Of a DNA stretch of 64,000 bases, positions 26,715 through 34,913 are shown piece after piece. A model generated the notes under the pieces. The model was not told where the DNA came from. It saw only the letters and a list, made by a program, of their open reading frames with translations, and made no database searches. The stretch lies in the NCBI RefSeq assembly GCF_004364125.1, contig NZ_SNZV01000002.1, positions 186,001 to 250,000 of the forward strand. Reading direction: 5' to 3'. Each line of letters starts with the position of its first letter. Positions within the stretch are counted from its first letter, which is position 1. The DNA comes from Sphingobacterium paludis. Its GTDB lineage: Bacteria > Bacteroidota > Bacteroidia > Sphingobacteriales > Sphingobacteriaceae. The translations under genes and the position numbers were made by a program.

Positions 26715-27107
26715 ACTCTCCTCAAAATATTAGGTTGCTAATATACGAATAAAAAACTTCTTTTGTTACTGATTTTATAAAAAAAATAGATTGTTGTTGG
26801 TTTATTTCCAATTTAAAGATGTTTTTTTATTGATATTGTATTCCTGTTTGAAATCTTTCTGCCCAAGGAAAGATCGTTCTGTCACATGCGTGGTTTGGCG
26901 AACAAACTGTTGCACCGGTACATTAACGCGCTGTTTGTTACAATGGAGAAGTGTTTAGTATCTTTACAATGAGCATCTGTCTGCTGGATAACGGATAAAG
27001 CTCTTCGCTAATTTTGCAACGATCGTGAAAAACGGAATAATTTTAGCCATCATATCCTCTGGTCGGCCGGGCAAAGAGGGTATGGTAAACATATAGATTG
27101 CATTGTT
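26715..27107. other. 393-bp intergenic region, no gene seen
   Basis: AT-rich next to gltB and mixed in composition further on. It separates the divergent gltB and the broken gene at 27108. A weak promoter-like TATCTTTA lies near 26960-26967 on the plus strand. Only ORFs under 30 codons are present and none has a convincing start context. Confidence 0.4.
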
Positions 27108-27732
27108 ATGAGACAGTTTGGCGTGAAACGAGCGAGCGTGCTGTATTGGAATATTTTCCTGTTGTTATGTATTGTTGTTTGGTTGGCGATACGAACAACG
27201 AACGCTAAAAGAGATCCGCAGGCACACTATAAGATTGCCGGCCGAGGCCCGTCTATGCCTGATCAGATTTTACGGCAATATCTTATCCTCCTTCCTTTAC
27301 TCGGATGTACATCCGAGTAGTCTTTCACTTGCTGGTCTCCGGGTGGGGTTAGTGCAAAATGCCGATAAGCGGACAGTACTTAATATATTGGCTTTTCCCC
27401 CTGTGGACGTATCTCCTCTTCCGCTGAAAAGCCTTAATATCGACAGTTTACGCGAGCTTTGCAGGGATAATGAACAGATTTCACTTTCCTATGTAACAAT
27501 GACAAAGGATATTTTCGATTGGAAAGCTAGTTTACGATATAATCGGCCCGCGTGGCCGCAATACTTTGTAGATAAAACCTATGTTGATTTTATGCGTGTT
27601 AAATATAATTTCCGAGAGATGCCGTTGATTGTCTTTACAGATGAACATGGTCGACTGCTAAGAAGAGTAGAGGGTTTTCACGATGAAAATATGGACGATT
27701 ACGCGGCCTACATCGATGCTGTGCTTCGTTAA
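27108..27732 (+). pseudogene. Frameshifted hypothetical gene, membrane-anchored protein
   Basis: Two overlapping frames together look like one protein. Frame one starts at ATG 27108 with an N-terminal anchor (LYWNIFLLLCIVVWLAI) and continues IAGRGPSMPDQILRQY before stopping at 27320. Frame two, open to 27732, gives GNILSSFLYSDVHPSS ... LNILAFPPVDVSPLPLKSLNIDSLRELCRDN ... YNFREMPLIVFTDEHGRLLRRVEGF, a sensible C-terminal part with a thioredoxin-like ending. Joining them needs a one-base shift near 27270-27285. Either the gene is broken or the sequence has an error there. A 186-residue frame-two ORF using TTG at 27172 is possible but its N-terminus looks unnatural. Function unknown. Confidence 0.6.
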
Positions 27733-27772
27733 TATACGCGATTAATCTTAAATATTTTAGACGCAATCGAAT

Positions 27773-27807
27773 CCCCGCCCTATTCGGACGAACTGATTAG
27801 GGCGGGG
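27773..27807. terminator. GC-rich convergent hairpin
   Basis: CCCCGCCCTA pairs perfectly with TAGGGCGGGG around a 15-nt loop, between the broken gene at 27108-27732 and the end of the S9 peptidase gene. No T-tract on either side. Confidence 0.6.
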
Positions 27808-27816
27808 GGATATGGT

Positions 27817-30738
27817 TTATTCGTTTGTGACAGTTGCGTTAAAAGCTCGTTCTTCCAAATGTTTAGGAAGAGCCATAAAGTCAATCCCTTTAGACCACCA
27901 TTCCGGTACTTCTTTACCTTTGAGGTAATGATCAAAATATTCCATCATGCGTACCGCATAGTCCTTCTGATTCACTTCTTTGGCAAGACCGTGGTTTTCG
28001 CCGTTATAGGTCAGCATGACTACCGGCTTGTTAAGGCGTCGCAAACCGTTAAAGTATTCGATACCTTGCGTATAATCTACAGCCCCATCTTTATCGTTGT
28101 GCATAATGATCAATGGCGTCTGTACATTTTTGATGTGAAAGATCGGTGAATTTCTTGCGTAGGCATCCCAATTGTCCCAATAGCCTGTCGTTAGTCGTCC
28201 TTGGCTTGATTCGAATATACTTTGGTTAGACGAGCCCGAGTTCCAGTAAATCAATGAATACATGGAAATCATATTGGTCAATGGCGCACCAGCAACAGCC
28301 GCTTTAAAGATGTTTGTTTGGGTGATCAAGAACGACGTTTGATAGCCACCCCAAGAGTGTCCGTGGATCGCTACATTCTTTTCGTCGACAATACCTGTTG
28401 CTACTGCTGCCTTAACGGCTGGCACGACACAAGCTACGGCAGACATGCCGGGATCGTTTAGTTTGTACTTGATGTCAGGCATCAACACCGCGTATCCATT
28501 ACTAGTATACATAGCGCGGTTGAAACCACCACCAGGGTAGGCTGGCAGCGAGTAGCTGTTCTTCCCATTCGTCAAGCGCTCGTAAATGTAGGTGATCGTT
28601 GGGTAGGCCTGTCCTTCGACATAGTTTGCTGGCAAATATAAAACGGCTTGTAAGGTATCACCATGATCGCTGACGTAACTAATCAGCTTACTACCGGCAG
28701 AAAGTAGCTGTTTTGCGCTATCCGCAATAAGTTTGACCGGTGATTTTAGTGTCTTGTCGGTTGACATATAGAGCTCTGGCGAAACGGTTGGTGTTTGTTT
28801 TGTGAAAAAATAGGCCGGAGTATGTTTCGCCTTATTGACGGCGCCGAAATAGGCATCTTCCAGTGTAACGACGTCGATCTTGTTGCGGTTGCCTGGTAGC
28901 AGTGCAATACCCGTCCGTTTGCTGTTATCATCGATCACTGAAAAATATTGGTCTTTCGTGAGGTCGATTTCCTCATCATCGGGGTGGATATTGTTGTAAG
29001 CTGTAATAATGAGCTTTTTATGTTTCCAGTTATCGGTCAGTTGTGTGTGCGATTTGCCGTCGAAGGCTACCTTCCAGAGGTCATAATTGTCTTTTAAAAG
29101 CACAAAGCGGCCGTCCGCTGTCCATCCATAAGTGCCCGTTGCCGGTTTGGAAACATTATGGTCATCGGTATCACTGATAAAAGAGGTTGGGATATCTTTG
29201 GTGATATTGGTCTTTGCCAGCGTTTTTACATCCAGCACATAGTAGTTGCCATCGTTGTAATAGAGTATATGCGTGGAAGTGGGGGAGAAGGTACTGCTGA
29301 AACTGGCGTTGAGATATAGCTTTTCAATGGCAAGTTTGCGTGTGCCCGAAGCGATGTCGACAATATAGACATCGGCAAAACGCTGTCCGTCGAGATTAGA
29401 GGCATACTCGTAGGGAGAAAAATCAAGACCATATCCAATTTTTTCATTCGGAGCCAAACGGATTGACCGCAGGTTGCTGTCTGCCAAGGACACAAACGTA
29501 TTGGCGCCAATCTCCCAAACACTCATGATGTTAAACTTTTTATCGCGCTCAAGTTGTGTGCGTTGTGACGATTGAAGTCGTTTATCCTGCCAGTTCCATA
29601 TCGTCATATCGGGTTTTTCCAGATCCTTCTTGTTCACGGTAGACTTTTGCGGATCACGAGAGGCCGTTTTCACAGCAACGCTGTCACGATTGTGTTCGCT
29701 GCTATCGGCAATGCTTGCCACCTTTACCTTCTGCGCTAGACTATCTACCTTGGCATCTTGTGCTTTTTCTGAATCAGCCTTTGTTTTTTCCAGTTTGGCA
29801 ATGCCGAAGAAGATACGTTTGAGGTCCTTGCTCCAATAGGGCGCGGTGTTTTCGCTAATGCCATAGCCAGCTGTGATCTCTTGTTCCTGGAGGCCCGTAT
29901 AGCTATGCACTTCTGGATTTTTTGCATGTATATTTTTGACGCCGATAAGCGTGTAAACGGGTGTTTTGTAGGCTTTGTCTTTTTTGGATTTCAATAGGGA
30001 GAATGCGGTGCCTTCCTTATTCCAATTAACTTTGGAAAAGGTAGCGGCATCATTTTGTACCAGTGTTGTTAATCCGCTCATTAAGTTAAGTAGGAATACG
30101 CCATTGCCATTTTGGCCTGCCGCGTCTACGGTATAGGCTAGTAGTGTGCCGCTTTTATTAAACGCGTAATCATGGACACTACCGATATTAAATTTCTGTT
30201 TGTTGGCTAGGTTGTAAAGCAATAAATCCGTCCCTCTGCCGGTTGTATCATTTTTTGCTGTCGGTGCAATCGATTCAAAACGAAGGGCTATCCATCCACC
30301 GTGCTCGTTTGCAAAATCAAATTTTTGCACGTTGTTGAAGATTATTGAAGCGGTGTCTTTCAAGGAAATCAAATAGAGCTTTTTGCGGCTTGGTTTTTTG
30401 GCTTTCTGGTTGCTCTTTATCGTTTTATAGTCAGGCGATTGATAGAAGGCAACAAAGCTGCTGTGTTCGTTGAAGCTTATCGGGGTATGCTGCCCGCCGA
30501 TGGCATAGCGATATTGCTGTTGACTGCCCGTGTTCTTTATCGTTAGTGCCAAATCTCCTTGCGTGGGTCCAGATACGTAGGCTAACCACTTGCCGTCTGG
30601 GCTTGCTGTAGCATCGTTTGTTCGCGTGTATTTCCAGTCGGGAATGTCTTGCCAGGTGAGCGGAGTGTGTTTTTCTTGGGCATATGGCACAAGCCAAGCC
30701 AATTGACTGATAAGTAGGGCAAACAAATGGTACTTCAT
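27817..30738 (-). CDS. Exported S9 family serine peptidase (prolyl-oligopeptidase type)
   Basis: A 973-residue exported peptidase (signal peptide MKYHLFALLISQLAWLVPYAQ). The large N-terminal region is repetitive in beta-propeller fashion (WLAYVSG, PYWSKDLKRIFFGIA, YGWTADGRFVLLKDN). The C-terminal alpha/beta hydrolase domain carries the catalytic triad: Ser about 795 in HGHSWGGYQ, Asp about 884 in NDKDGAVDY and His about 916 in GENHGL. Such enzymes trim peptides in the periplasm of Bacteroidota. An unusual Lys/Ser/Asp-rich stretch of about 65 residues (KLEKTKADSEKAQDAK ... KKDLEKPD) is inserted in the propeller. It is monocistronic and divergent from the dipeptide epimerase gene. Confidence 0.92.
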   Translation of the reverse strand: MKYHLFALLISQLAWLVPYAQEKHTPLTWQDIPDWKYTRTNDATASPDGKWLAYVSGPTQGDLALTIKNTGSQQQYRYAIGGQHTPISFNEHSSFVAFYQSPDYKTIKSNQKAKKPSRKKLYLISLKDTASIIFNNVQKFDFANEHGGWIALRFESIAPTAKNDTTGRGTDLLLYNLANKQKFNIGSVHDYAFNKSGTLLAYTVDAAGQNGNGVFLLNLMSGLTTLVQNDAATFSKVNWNKEGTAFSLLKSKKDKAYKTPVYTLIGVKNIHAKNPEVHSYTGLQEQEITAGYGISENTAPYWSKDLKRIFFGIAKLEKTKADSEKAQDAKVDSLAQKVKVASIADSSEHNRDSVAVKTASRDPQKSTVNKKDLEKPDMTIWNWQDKRLQSSQRTQLERDKKFNIMSVWEIGANTFVSLADSNLRSIRLAPNEKIGYGLDFSPYEYASNLDGQRFADVYIVDIASGTRKLAIEKLYLNASFSSTFSPTSTHILYYNDGNYYVLDVKTLAKTNITKDIPTSFISDTDDHNVSKPATGTYGWTADGRFVLLKDNYDLWKVAFDGKSHTQLTDNWKHKKLIITAYNNIHPDDEEIDLTKDQYFSVIDDNSKRTGIALLPGNRNKIDVVTLEDAYFGAVNKAKHTPAYFFTKQTPTVSPELYMSTDKTLKSPVKLIADSAKQLLSAGSKLISYVSDHGDTLQAVLYLPANYVEGQAYPTITYIYERLTNGKNSYSLPAYPGGGFNRAMYTSNGYAVLMPDIKYKLNDPGMSAVACVVPAVKAAVATGIVDEKNVAIHGHSWGGYQTSFLITQTNIFKAAVAGAPLTNMISMYSLIYWNSGSSNQSIFESSQGRLTTGYWDNWDAYARNSPIFHIKNVQTPLIIMHNDKDGAVDYTQGIEYFNGLRRLNKPVVMLTYNGENHGLAKEVNQKDYAVRMMEYFDHYLKGKEVPEWWSKGIDFMALPKHLEERAFNATVTNE

Positions 30739-30971
30739 AGCTAGTATACGTTAATGATCGGGGCTAATTTATTGCTTTTATTCGAAATTTGACGCTTTTA
30801 CATCGGTAAAATAACGCGTTTAAGGGGACGCATGATTGTACAAAGACGAAATCGGTTATGCTTCGGGTGATGTCGGTGAACAATTTCCAATTTTCACTGC
30901 CGAGTTCAATTTGCGGGATAAATAAAATAAATTTTATAGCTTTATTCCCAACATCTAACTTTCAGACCCGA

Positions 30972-32069
30972 ATGATCATTACTTCCATCGACATTTATAG
31001 ATTCAGTATTCCCATGGAGCCTTTCGTTATTGCAACAGGGGTGATGGATTACGCGCAAAATACCTGCATCCGTATACACACAGACTCCGGTTTTTACGGC
31101 CTTGGCGAATGTTCTGCCTTTCCGATGATTGTGGGTGAAACACAAGATACCTGCTTAGTGCTTGCGCGTGATTTTGCACGCATTTGGAAGGGTAAGAACC
31201 CGTTAGCGATCAAGGATCGTATGGCAGAGCTGGATCTTTTTATTGCGGGCAATGCCACGATAAAATCAGCTTTTGACATTGCTTTGCATGATCTTGCTGC
31301 GAAGCAAGCGGGCCTACCCCTGTACAGATTTTTAGGTGGGCAGCGGAAGGATATTGTGACGGATATTACGATTGGTTTGGGCGAACCCAACGTGATGGCG
31401 CAAAAAGCCGAGGCATTCAAAGCCGCGGGCGCTGCTGTTTTAAAGGTGAAGCTCGGGAAAAGACCGAAAGATGACGTGGAGCGAATACGCGCCATTCGTC
31501 GTGCCGTCGGATTTGATATTCCGTTGCGCATCGATGCCAACCAAGGTTGGTCATTTGAGGATGCTGTGGAGGCACTTCACGGTATGGAGCCGTTTAAGAT
31601 TCAGTTTTGCGAACAGCCGATGCGTAGTCACAACGATCATCTGTTGCCGGAACTACGCAGCCAGACCATTATACCCCTTATGGCAGATGAATCGGTTTGC
31701 AGCCCGCAAGATGCCGATCGCCTTTGTAGAACCGACGCCTGCGATTATATCAACATCAAATTTTCTAAATCATCCGGTATTGCAGAAGCGCTAAAAATAC
31801 AAGCCGTGGCTGCTGATTATGAAGTGCCCTGTATGATTGGCGGCATGTTGGAGTCTCGTTTGGCACTCTCGGCCAAGGTTCATTTCGCGTACGCCGCAGC
31901 AAACGTAAAATTCTACGATTTGGATACCTGCATGATTGGTCACCTTCTAGATCCGATTACTGGTGGTGTTCAATTTGATGGATATCGTGTGTCTGTTAGT
32001 GAAGCGCCCGGAATTGGTGCTGATGTTGATCCGAAGTTTTTGGAGAAATGTGAACAATGGACGATTTAG
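30972..32069 (+). CDS. Dipeptide epimerase (enolase superfamily, muconate-lactonizing subgroup)
   Basis: A 365-residue TIM-barrel enzyme, probably an L-Ala-D/L-Glu-type dipeptide epimerase that recycles peptidoglycan peptides. The catalytic pattern is visible: the KVKLGK lysine pair, metal ligands in RIDANQGW, CEQP and MADES, and the second-half Lys in INIKFSKSSG. The capping loop region (PFVIATGVMDYAQNTCIRI) and C-terminal GGMLESRLALSA support this branch. The ATG at 30972 is chosen because the 38 residues upstream of it look non-coding in character. Exact dipeptide specificity cannot be read from sequence. A small membrane-protein ORF overlaps its last 13 bp. Confidence 0.9.
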   Translation: MIITSIDIYRFSIPMEPFVIATGVMDYAQNTCIRIHTDSGFYGLGECSAFPMIVGETQDTCLVLARDFARIWKGKNPLAIKDRMAELDLFIAGNATIKSAFDIALHDLAAKQAGLPLYRFLGGQRKDIVTDITIGLGEPNVMAQKAEAFKAAGAAVLKVKLGKRPKDDVERIRAIRRAVGFDIPLRIDANQGWSFEDAVEALHGMEPFKIQFCEQPMRSHNDHLLPELRSQTIIPLMADESVCSPQDADRLCRTDACDYINIKFSKSSGIAEALKIQAVAADYEVPCMIGGMLESRLALSAKVHFAYAAANVKFYDLDTCMIGHLLDPITGGVQFDGYRVSVSEAPGIGADVDPKFLEKCEQWTI

Positions 32070-32206
32070 CAAAAGATAAGAAAATATATGAGGGTAACCT
32101 GTTTGCTGTGGACAATGGCCTAGAAGAAATAATAATACTGGCCATTCTTGTTATGCCGGTCGTTTTCTTTTGGCAGATTTTTAGTCGATTGCTAAAACGG
32201 AAGTGA
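32057..32206 (+). CDS. Small single-pass membrane protein, overlapping the epimerase
   Basis: An ORF of 49 codons starts at ATG 32057, inside the last codons of the epimerase gene in another frame, and encodes MDDLAKDKKIYEGNLFAVDN followed by a hydrophobic helix (IIILAILVMPVVFFWQIF) and the basic tail SRLLKRK. An acidic N-terminus, a single membrane segment and a positive C-terminus form a coherent small membrane protein, and the overlap suggests translational coupling. No homologue is known to me. It could be chance, but the orderly layout argues otherwise. Confidence 0.5.
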   Translation: MDDLAKDKKIYEGNLFAVDNGLEEIIILAILVMPVVFFWQIFSRLLKRK

Positions 32207-32293
32207 TCCCCAAGCCAACCATCGCAGGCTGTCTTTAAAGGCTTTCTGGTCAATATTCCCCCTCATCCTTTCGAAGATGATGAATATATTACC

Positions 32294-32301
32294 TACCTTT
32301 G
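32294..32301 (+). promoter_or_regulatory. -7 element of the deoxyhypusine-synthase-like gene
   Basis: TACCTTTG matches TAnnTTTG exactly; TTTC (32269-32272) is a possible -33 element 21 bp upstream. The leader is about 20 nt. Confidence 0.6.
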
Positions 32302-32325
32302 TGAGAAGATAGAAAATTGAAAACT

Positions 32326-33306
32326 ATGAGTACACAAAAAGGTCCTATTTCTCAGTTTTTGGAGAAAAATTACCTGCATTTTAATGCGGCAGCATTAGTT
32401 GACGCGGCGAAAGGTTACGAAGCTCACCTCTTAGATGGTGGCAAGATGTTAATCTCTTTAGGCGGTGCCATGAGTACTGCGGAGTTGGGCATTTCTTTGG
32501 CTGAAATGATCCGTCAGGATAAAGTACAGTTTATATCATGTACAGGCGCAAACTTGGAGGAAGATGTGATGAACTTGGTAGCCCACTCTCACTATAAACG
32601 TGTGCCTAATTACCGTGATCTTACACCGGAGCAGGAACGAGAATTACTTGACCAACACTATAACCGCGTAACGGATACCTGTATTCCAGAGGAAGAAGCT
32701 TTCCGCCGTTTACAAAAACATCTGGAAGATGTATGGCATGCCGCGGAAGAAAAAGGCGAACGCTACTTCCCACATGAATTTTTGTATCAAGTAGTGAACT
32801 CGGGTATCTTAGAGCAATATTATGAAATCGACCCTAAAAATTCTTGGATTGTAGCAGCGGCAGAGAAAAATTTGCCAATCGTATGTCCAGGCTGGGAAGA
32901 TTCTACAACGGGAAATATCTTTGCTGCAAATGTTATTAAAGGTAAACTACAGGCAAGCACCGTAAAATCAGGTATCGAATACATGATCTACTTAAGCGAG
33001 TGGTACCGTGCAAATTCGGCAGGTAAGGGTGTCGGTTTCTTTCAGGTTGCCGGTGGTATTTCTGGTGATTTCCCGATCTGCGTCGTACCGATGATGTATC
33101 AGGATTTAGAGTGGGAAGATGTGCCCTTCTGGGCTTATTTCTGTCAGATCTCTGATTCAACAACTTCTTACGGTTCTTATTCCGGGGCTGTGCCAAACGA
33201 AAAGATTACTTGGGGCAAATTGGACATCGATACACCGAAATTCGTTGTTGAATCTGATGCGACTATCGTGGTTCCATTGATTTTTTCGTACGTGTTAGGA
33301 CACTAA
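32326..33306 (+). CDS. Deoxyhypusine synthase-like protein
   Basis: A 326-residue Rossmann-fold protein of the deoxyhypusine synthase family. In archaea and eukaryotes this enzyme moves a butylamine group from spermidine to eIF5A; bacteria lack eIF5A, and bacterial homologues are thought to act in polyamine metabolism (homospermidine-type synthesis). NAD-site segments are visible (KMLISLGGAMSTAELG, QFISCTGANLEEDVMNLV) and the catalytic lysine is K298 in TWGKLD, within SGAVPNEKITWGK, matching the SGARPDEAVSWGK block of the family. The ATG at 32326 is preferred over a TTG 9 bases upstream. No polyamine genes sit next to it here. Confidence 0.88.
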   Translation: MSTQKGPISQFLEKNYLHFNAAALVDAAKGYEAHLLDGGKMLISLGGAMSTAELGISLAEMIRQDKVQFISCTGANLEEDVMNLVAHSHYKRVPNYRDLTPEQERELLDQHYNRVTDTCIPEEEAFRRLQKHLEDVWHAAEEKGERYFPHEFLYQVVNSGILEQYYEIDPKNSWIVAAAEKNLPIVCPGWEDSTTGNIFAANVIKGKLQASTVKSGIEYMIYLSEWYRANSAGKGVGFFQVAGGISGDFPICVVPMMYQDLEWEDVPFWAYFCQISDSTTSYGSYSGAVPNEKITWGKLDIDTPKFVVESDATIVVPLIFSYVLGH

Positions 33307-33332
33307 TCGTAGAGAAACATTACATACTTTAC

Positions 33333-33368
33333 AGGAGCAAGGATAGCATATCTTCTTGCTCCTCTTTT
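33333..33368 (+). terminator. Terminator after the deoxyhypusine-synthase-like gene
   Basis: AGGAGCAAG pairs with CTTGCTCCT; inner GATA/TATC pairing extends the stem. It is followed by a T-rich tail (CTTTTG). Confidence 0.75.
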
Positions 33369-33392
33369 GTCAAATAGGGTAAATTTAGAACG

Positions 33393-33932
33393 ATGAGCAA
33401 CTTGGTTACGCACAATGCAGCAGCTTTACAGGCTCTTATGTCGGAGACCATCTTCACCTCCGGTGCGGAAGCCCTCTTTTCACAGCCTAATGGAGCAGAC
33501 GAGATCTTGGCGCTGCCGCAGGAAACTTCGACCGCTGCTGAGGAATTTGTCTACACCGGCGATAAATCGACCGGTATACTTTTTATCCTGCGTTACCCAT
33601 CCTATCCATACTTTTCACCACAGGCAGAAGAGGCCTTCGTAAAAACTATCGGCGCCTTGAAGCTGACGTTAGCGAATGTCGCTGTTGTGAATCTGGCGAA
33701 CGCACAAAACCCCAATGACTTCAAACGTATCATGACCTTTTTCGAGCCGAAGAAGATCACCCTATTAGGTGTCGAGCCGTCTTCGCTCAACTTGCCTGCT
33801 ATCGGACATAACGCCTATATGAAAGGGCGTATCGCTACCGTGTTCAATACCTTTAGCTTTGAAGAGATGTTTGCCGACGTCGAAAAAAAGAAGCTGTTCT
33901 GGAACGAGTTTAAGACGTTTATTAGTACTTAG
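33393..33932 (+). CDS. Hypothetical protein
   Basis: A 179-residue cytosolic protein, not recognised with confidence. It has an alternating alpha/beta pattern (GILFILRYPSYPYFSPQAEEAFVKTIGALKLTLANVAVVNLANAQ ... KKITLLGVEP) resembling a compact Rossmann-like fold; a distant link to the HolD/psi clamp-loader group of Bacteroidota crossed my mind but is not demonstrated. TAAATTTA, one base from the -7 consensus, lies 5 nt before the ATG. The final codons (IST-stop) run into a 21-bp tandem repeat, so the C-terminus may have been altered by the repeat. Confidence 0.7.
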   Translation: MSNLVTHNAAALQALMSETIFTSGAEALFSQPNGADEILALPQETSTAAEEFVYTGDKSTGILFILRYPSYPYFSPQAEEAFVKTIGALKLTLANVAVVNLANAQNPNDFKRIMTFFEPKKITLLGVEPSSLNLPAIGHNAYMKGRIATVFNTFSFEEMFADVEKKKLFWNEFKTFIST

Positions 33933-34034
33933 ATAATAGATGGTAGTAGATAGATAATAGATGGTAGTAGATAGATAATAGATGGTAGTACTTAGATAAT
34001 AGATGATAGTACTTAGATGATAGATGGTAGATTA
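33930..34034 (+). repeat. 21-bp tandem repeat, five copies
   Basis: Five consecutive 21-bp units (33930, 33951, 33972, 33993, 34014) built as TAGATAATAGATGGTAG plus a variable TAGA/TACT/ATTA end. Copies 1 and 2 are identical, copy 3 has a different 3' end and copies 4-5 carry further changes. The first base is the first base of the stop codon of the preceding gene. Confidence 0.9.
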
Positions 34035-34071
34035 CAGTAAGTTGTGTGGTTATGTTTTAGTTTGTCTAACG

Positions 34072-34248
34072 TCTAATTTTAACTTTTAACTTCTAACTTT
34101 TGACTTTTAAATTTTGACTTCTAACTTTTAACTTCTAACTTTTGAATTTTTAATTTTGACTTCTAACTTTTGACTTTTTAATTTTGACTTCTAACTTCTA
34201 ACTTTTAACTTCTAACTTTTGACTTTTTAATTTTTACCTTTTACTTTC
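34072..34248 (+). repeat. ACTTYTA/G heptad array upstream of rdgB
   Basis: About 25 degenerate 7-8-bp units of the type ACTTTTA, ACTTCTA, ACTTTTG and AATTTTG, ending 6 bp before the rdgB ATG. Same motif as at 10271-10426 and 20407-20459. No ORF. Units such as TAACTTTTG resemble the -7 promoter element with one extra base. Confidence 0.85.
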
Positions 34249-34254
34249 CAAAGA

Positions 34255-34830
34255 ATGCTTGAACTCGTATTTGCCACAAACAACGCCCATAAATTAGAAG
34301 AAGTGCAATCCATTGTCGATGGTAAGTTCGTTATCAAATCCTTGGCGGATATCGATTGTCATGATGACATACCGGAAACGGGTGTGACCTTTGAAGAAAA
34401 TGCGCAGCAAAAAACCGATTACCTAGTCAATAAATATGGGCTTTATTGCTTTGGCGATGATTCTGGATTGGAAATACAAGCCTTGAATAATGAGCCTGGT
34501 GTATATTCAGCACGGTATTCGGGTAGCCGAGATATGGAGAAAAATATTGATCTGGTGCTGCATCGTTTAGGTACAAATGCAAATCGCGCTGCTCAATTTC
34601 GTACGGTTATTTCGCTTTATCTAAACGAGCAGCAACACTTTTTCGAAGGCACTATCGAAGGTACTATCGTTACCGAACGTCGTGGCGTAGCCGGTTTTGG
34701 GTACGATCCAATTTTTGTTCCGAATGGCTATGAAAAGACGTTTGCCGAAATGACTCCTGCCGAGAAAAACGCGATCAGTCACCGTTCGATTGCTGTGGCA
34801 AAGCTTGCTGACTTTTTGTTGCGTAAGTAA
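34255..34830 (+). CDS. rdgB: Non-canonical purine NTP pyrophosphatase (RdgB/HAM1)
   Basis: A 191-residue house-cleaning enzyme that hydrolyses dITP, ITP and XTP to monophosphates, keeping deaminated purines out of nucleic acids. The family signatures are present: VFATNNAHKLEEVQSI at the N-terminus, ETGVTFEENAQQKTDYL, CFGDDSGLEIQALNNEPGVYSARYSG (metal and substrate site), GVAGFGYDPIFVPNGYEKTFAEM and EKNAISHRSIA. Length is typical. The gene has no ordinary leader: the heptad repeat runs to 6 bp before the ATG, so its promoter must lie in or upstream of the array. It converges on the OstA-like gene. Confidence 0.95.
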   Translation: MLELVFATNNAHKLEEVQSIVDGKFVIKSLADIDCHDDIPETGVTFEENAQQKTDYLVNKYGLYCFGDDSGLEIQALNNEPGVYSARYSGSRDMEKNIDLVLHRLGTNANRAAQFRTVISLYLNEQQHFFEGTIEGTIVTERRGVAGFGYDPIFVPNGYEKTFAEMTPAEKNAISHRSIAVAKLADFLLRK

Positions 34831-34913
34831 GTTTCCGTTTCCGGGGTAAGTACAGCCCGTCCTTGGCGTGAAATAAGGGATTATGTTCTGTTTTGCGGGG
34901 TCGTTTTGTGTGC

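Noticed and set aside
26882..26980. 28-codon ORF in the gltB upstream gap
   Set aside because: No ribosome-binding site, no recognisable features and below the length where chance can be excluded.
33930..34248. CRISPR-like array
   Set aside because: Repeats are contiguous without unique spacers; these are tandem repeats, and no cas gene is present.
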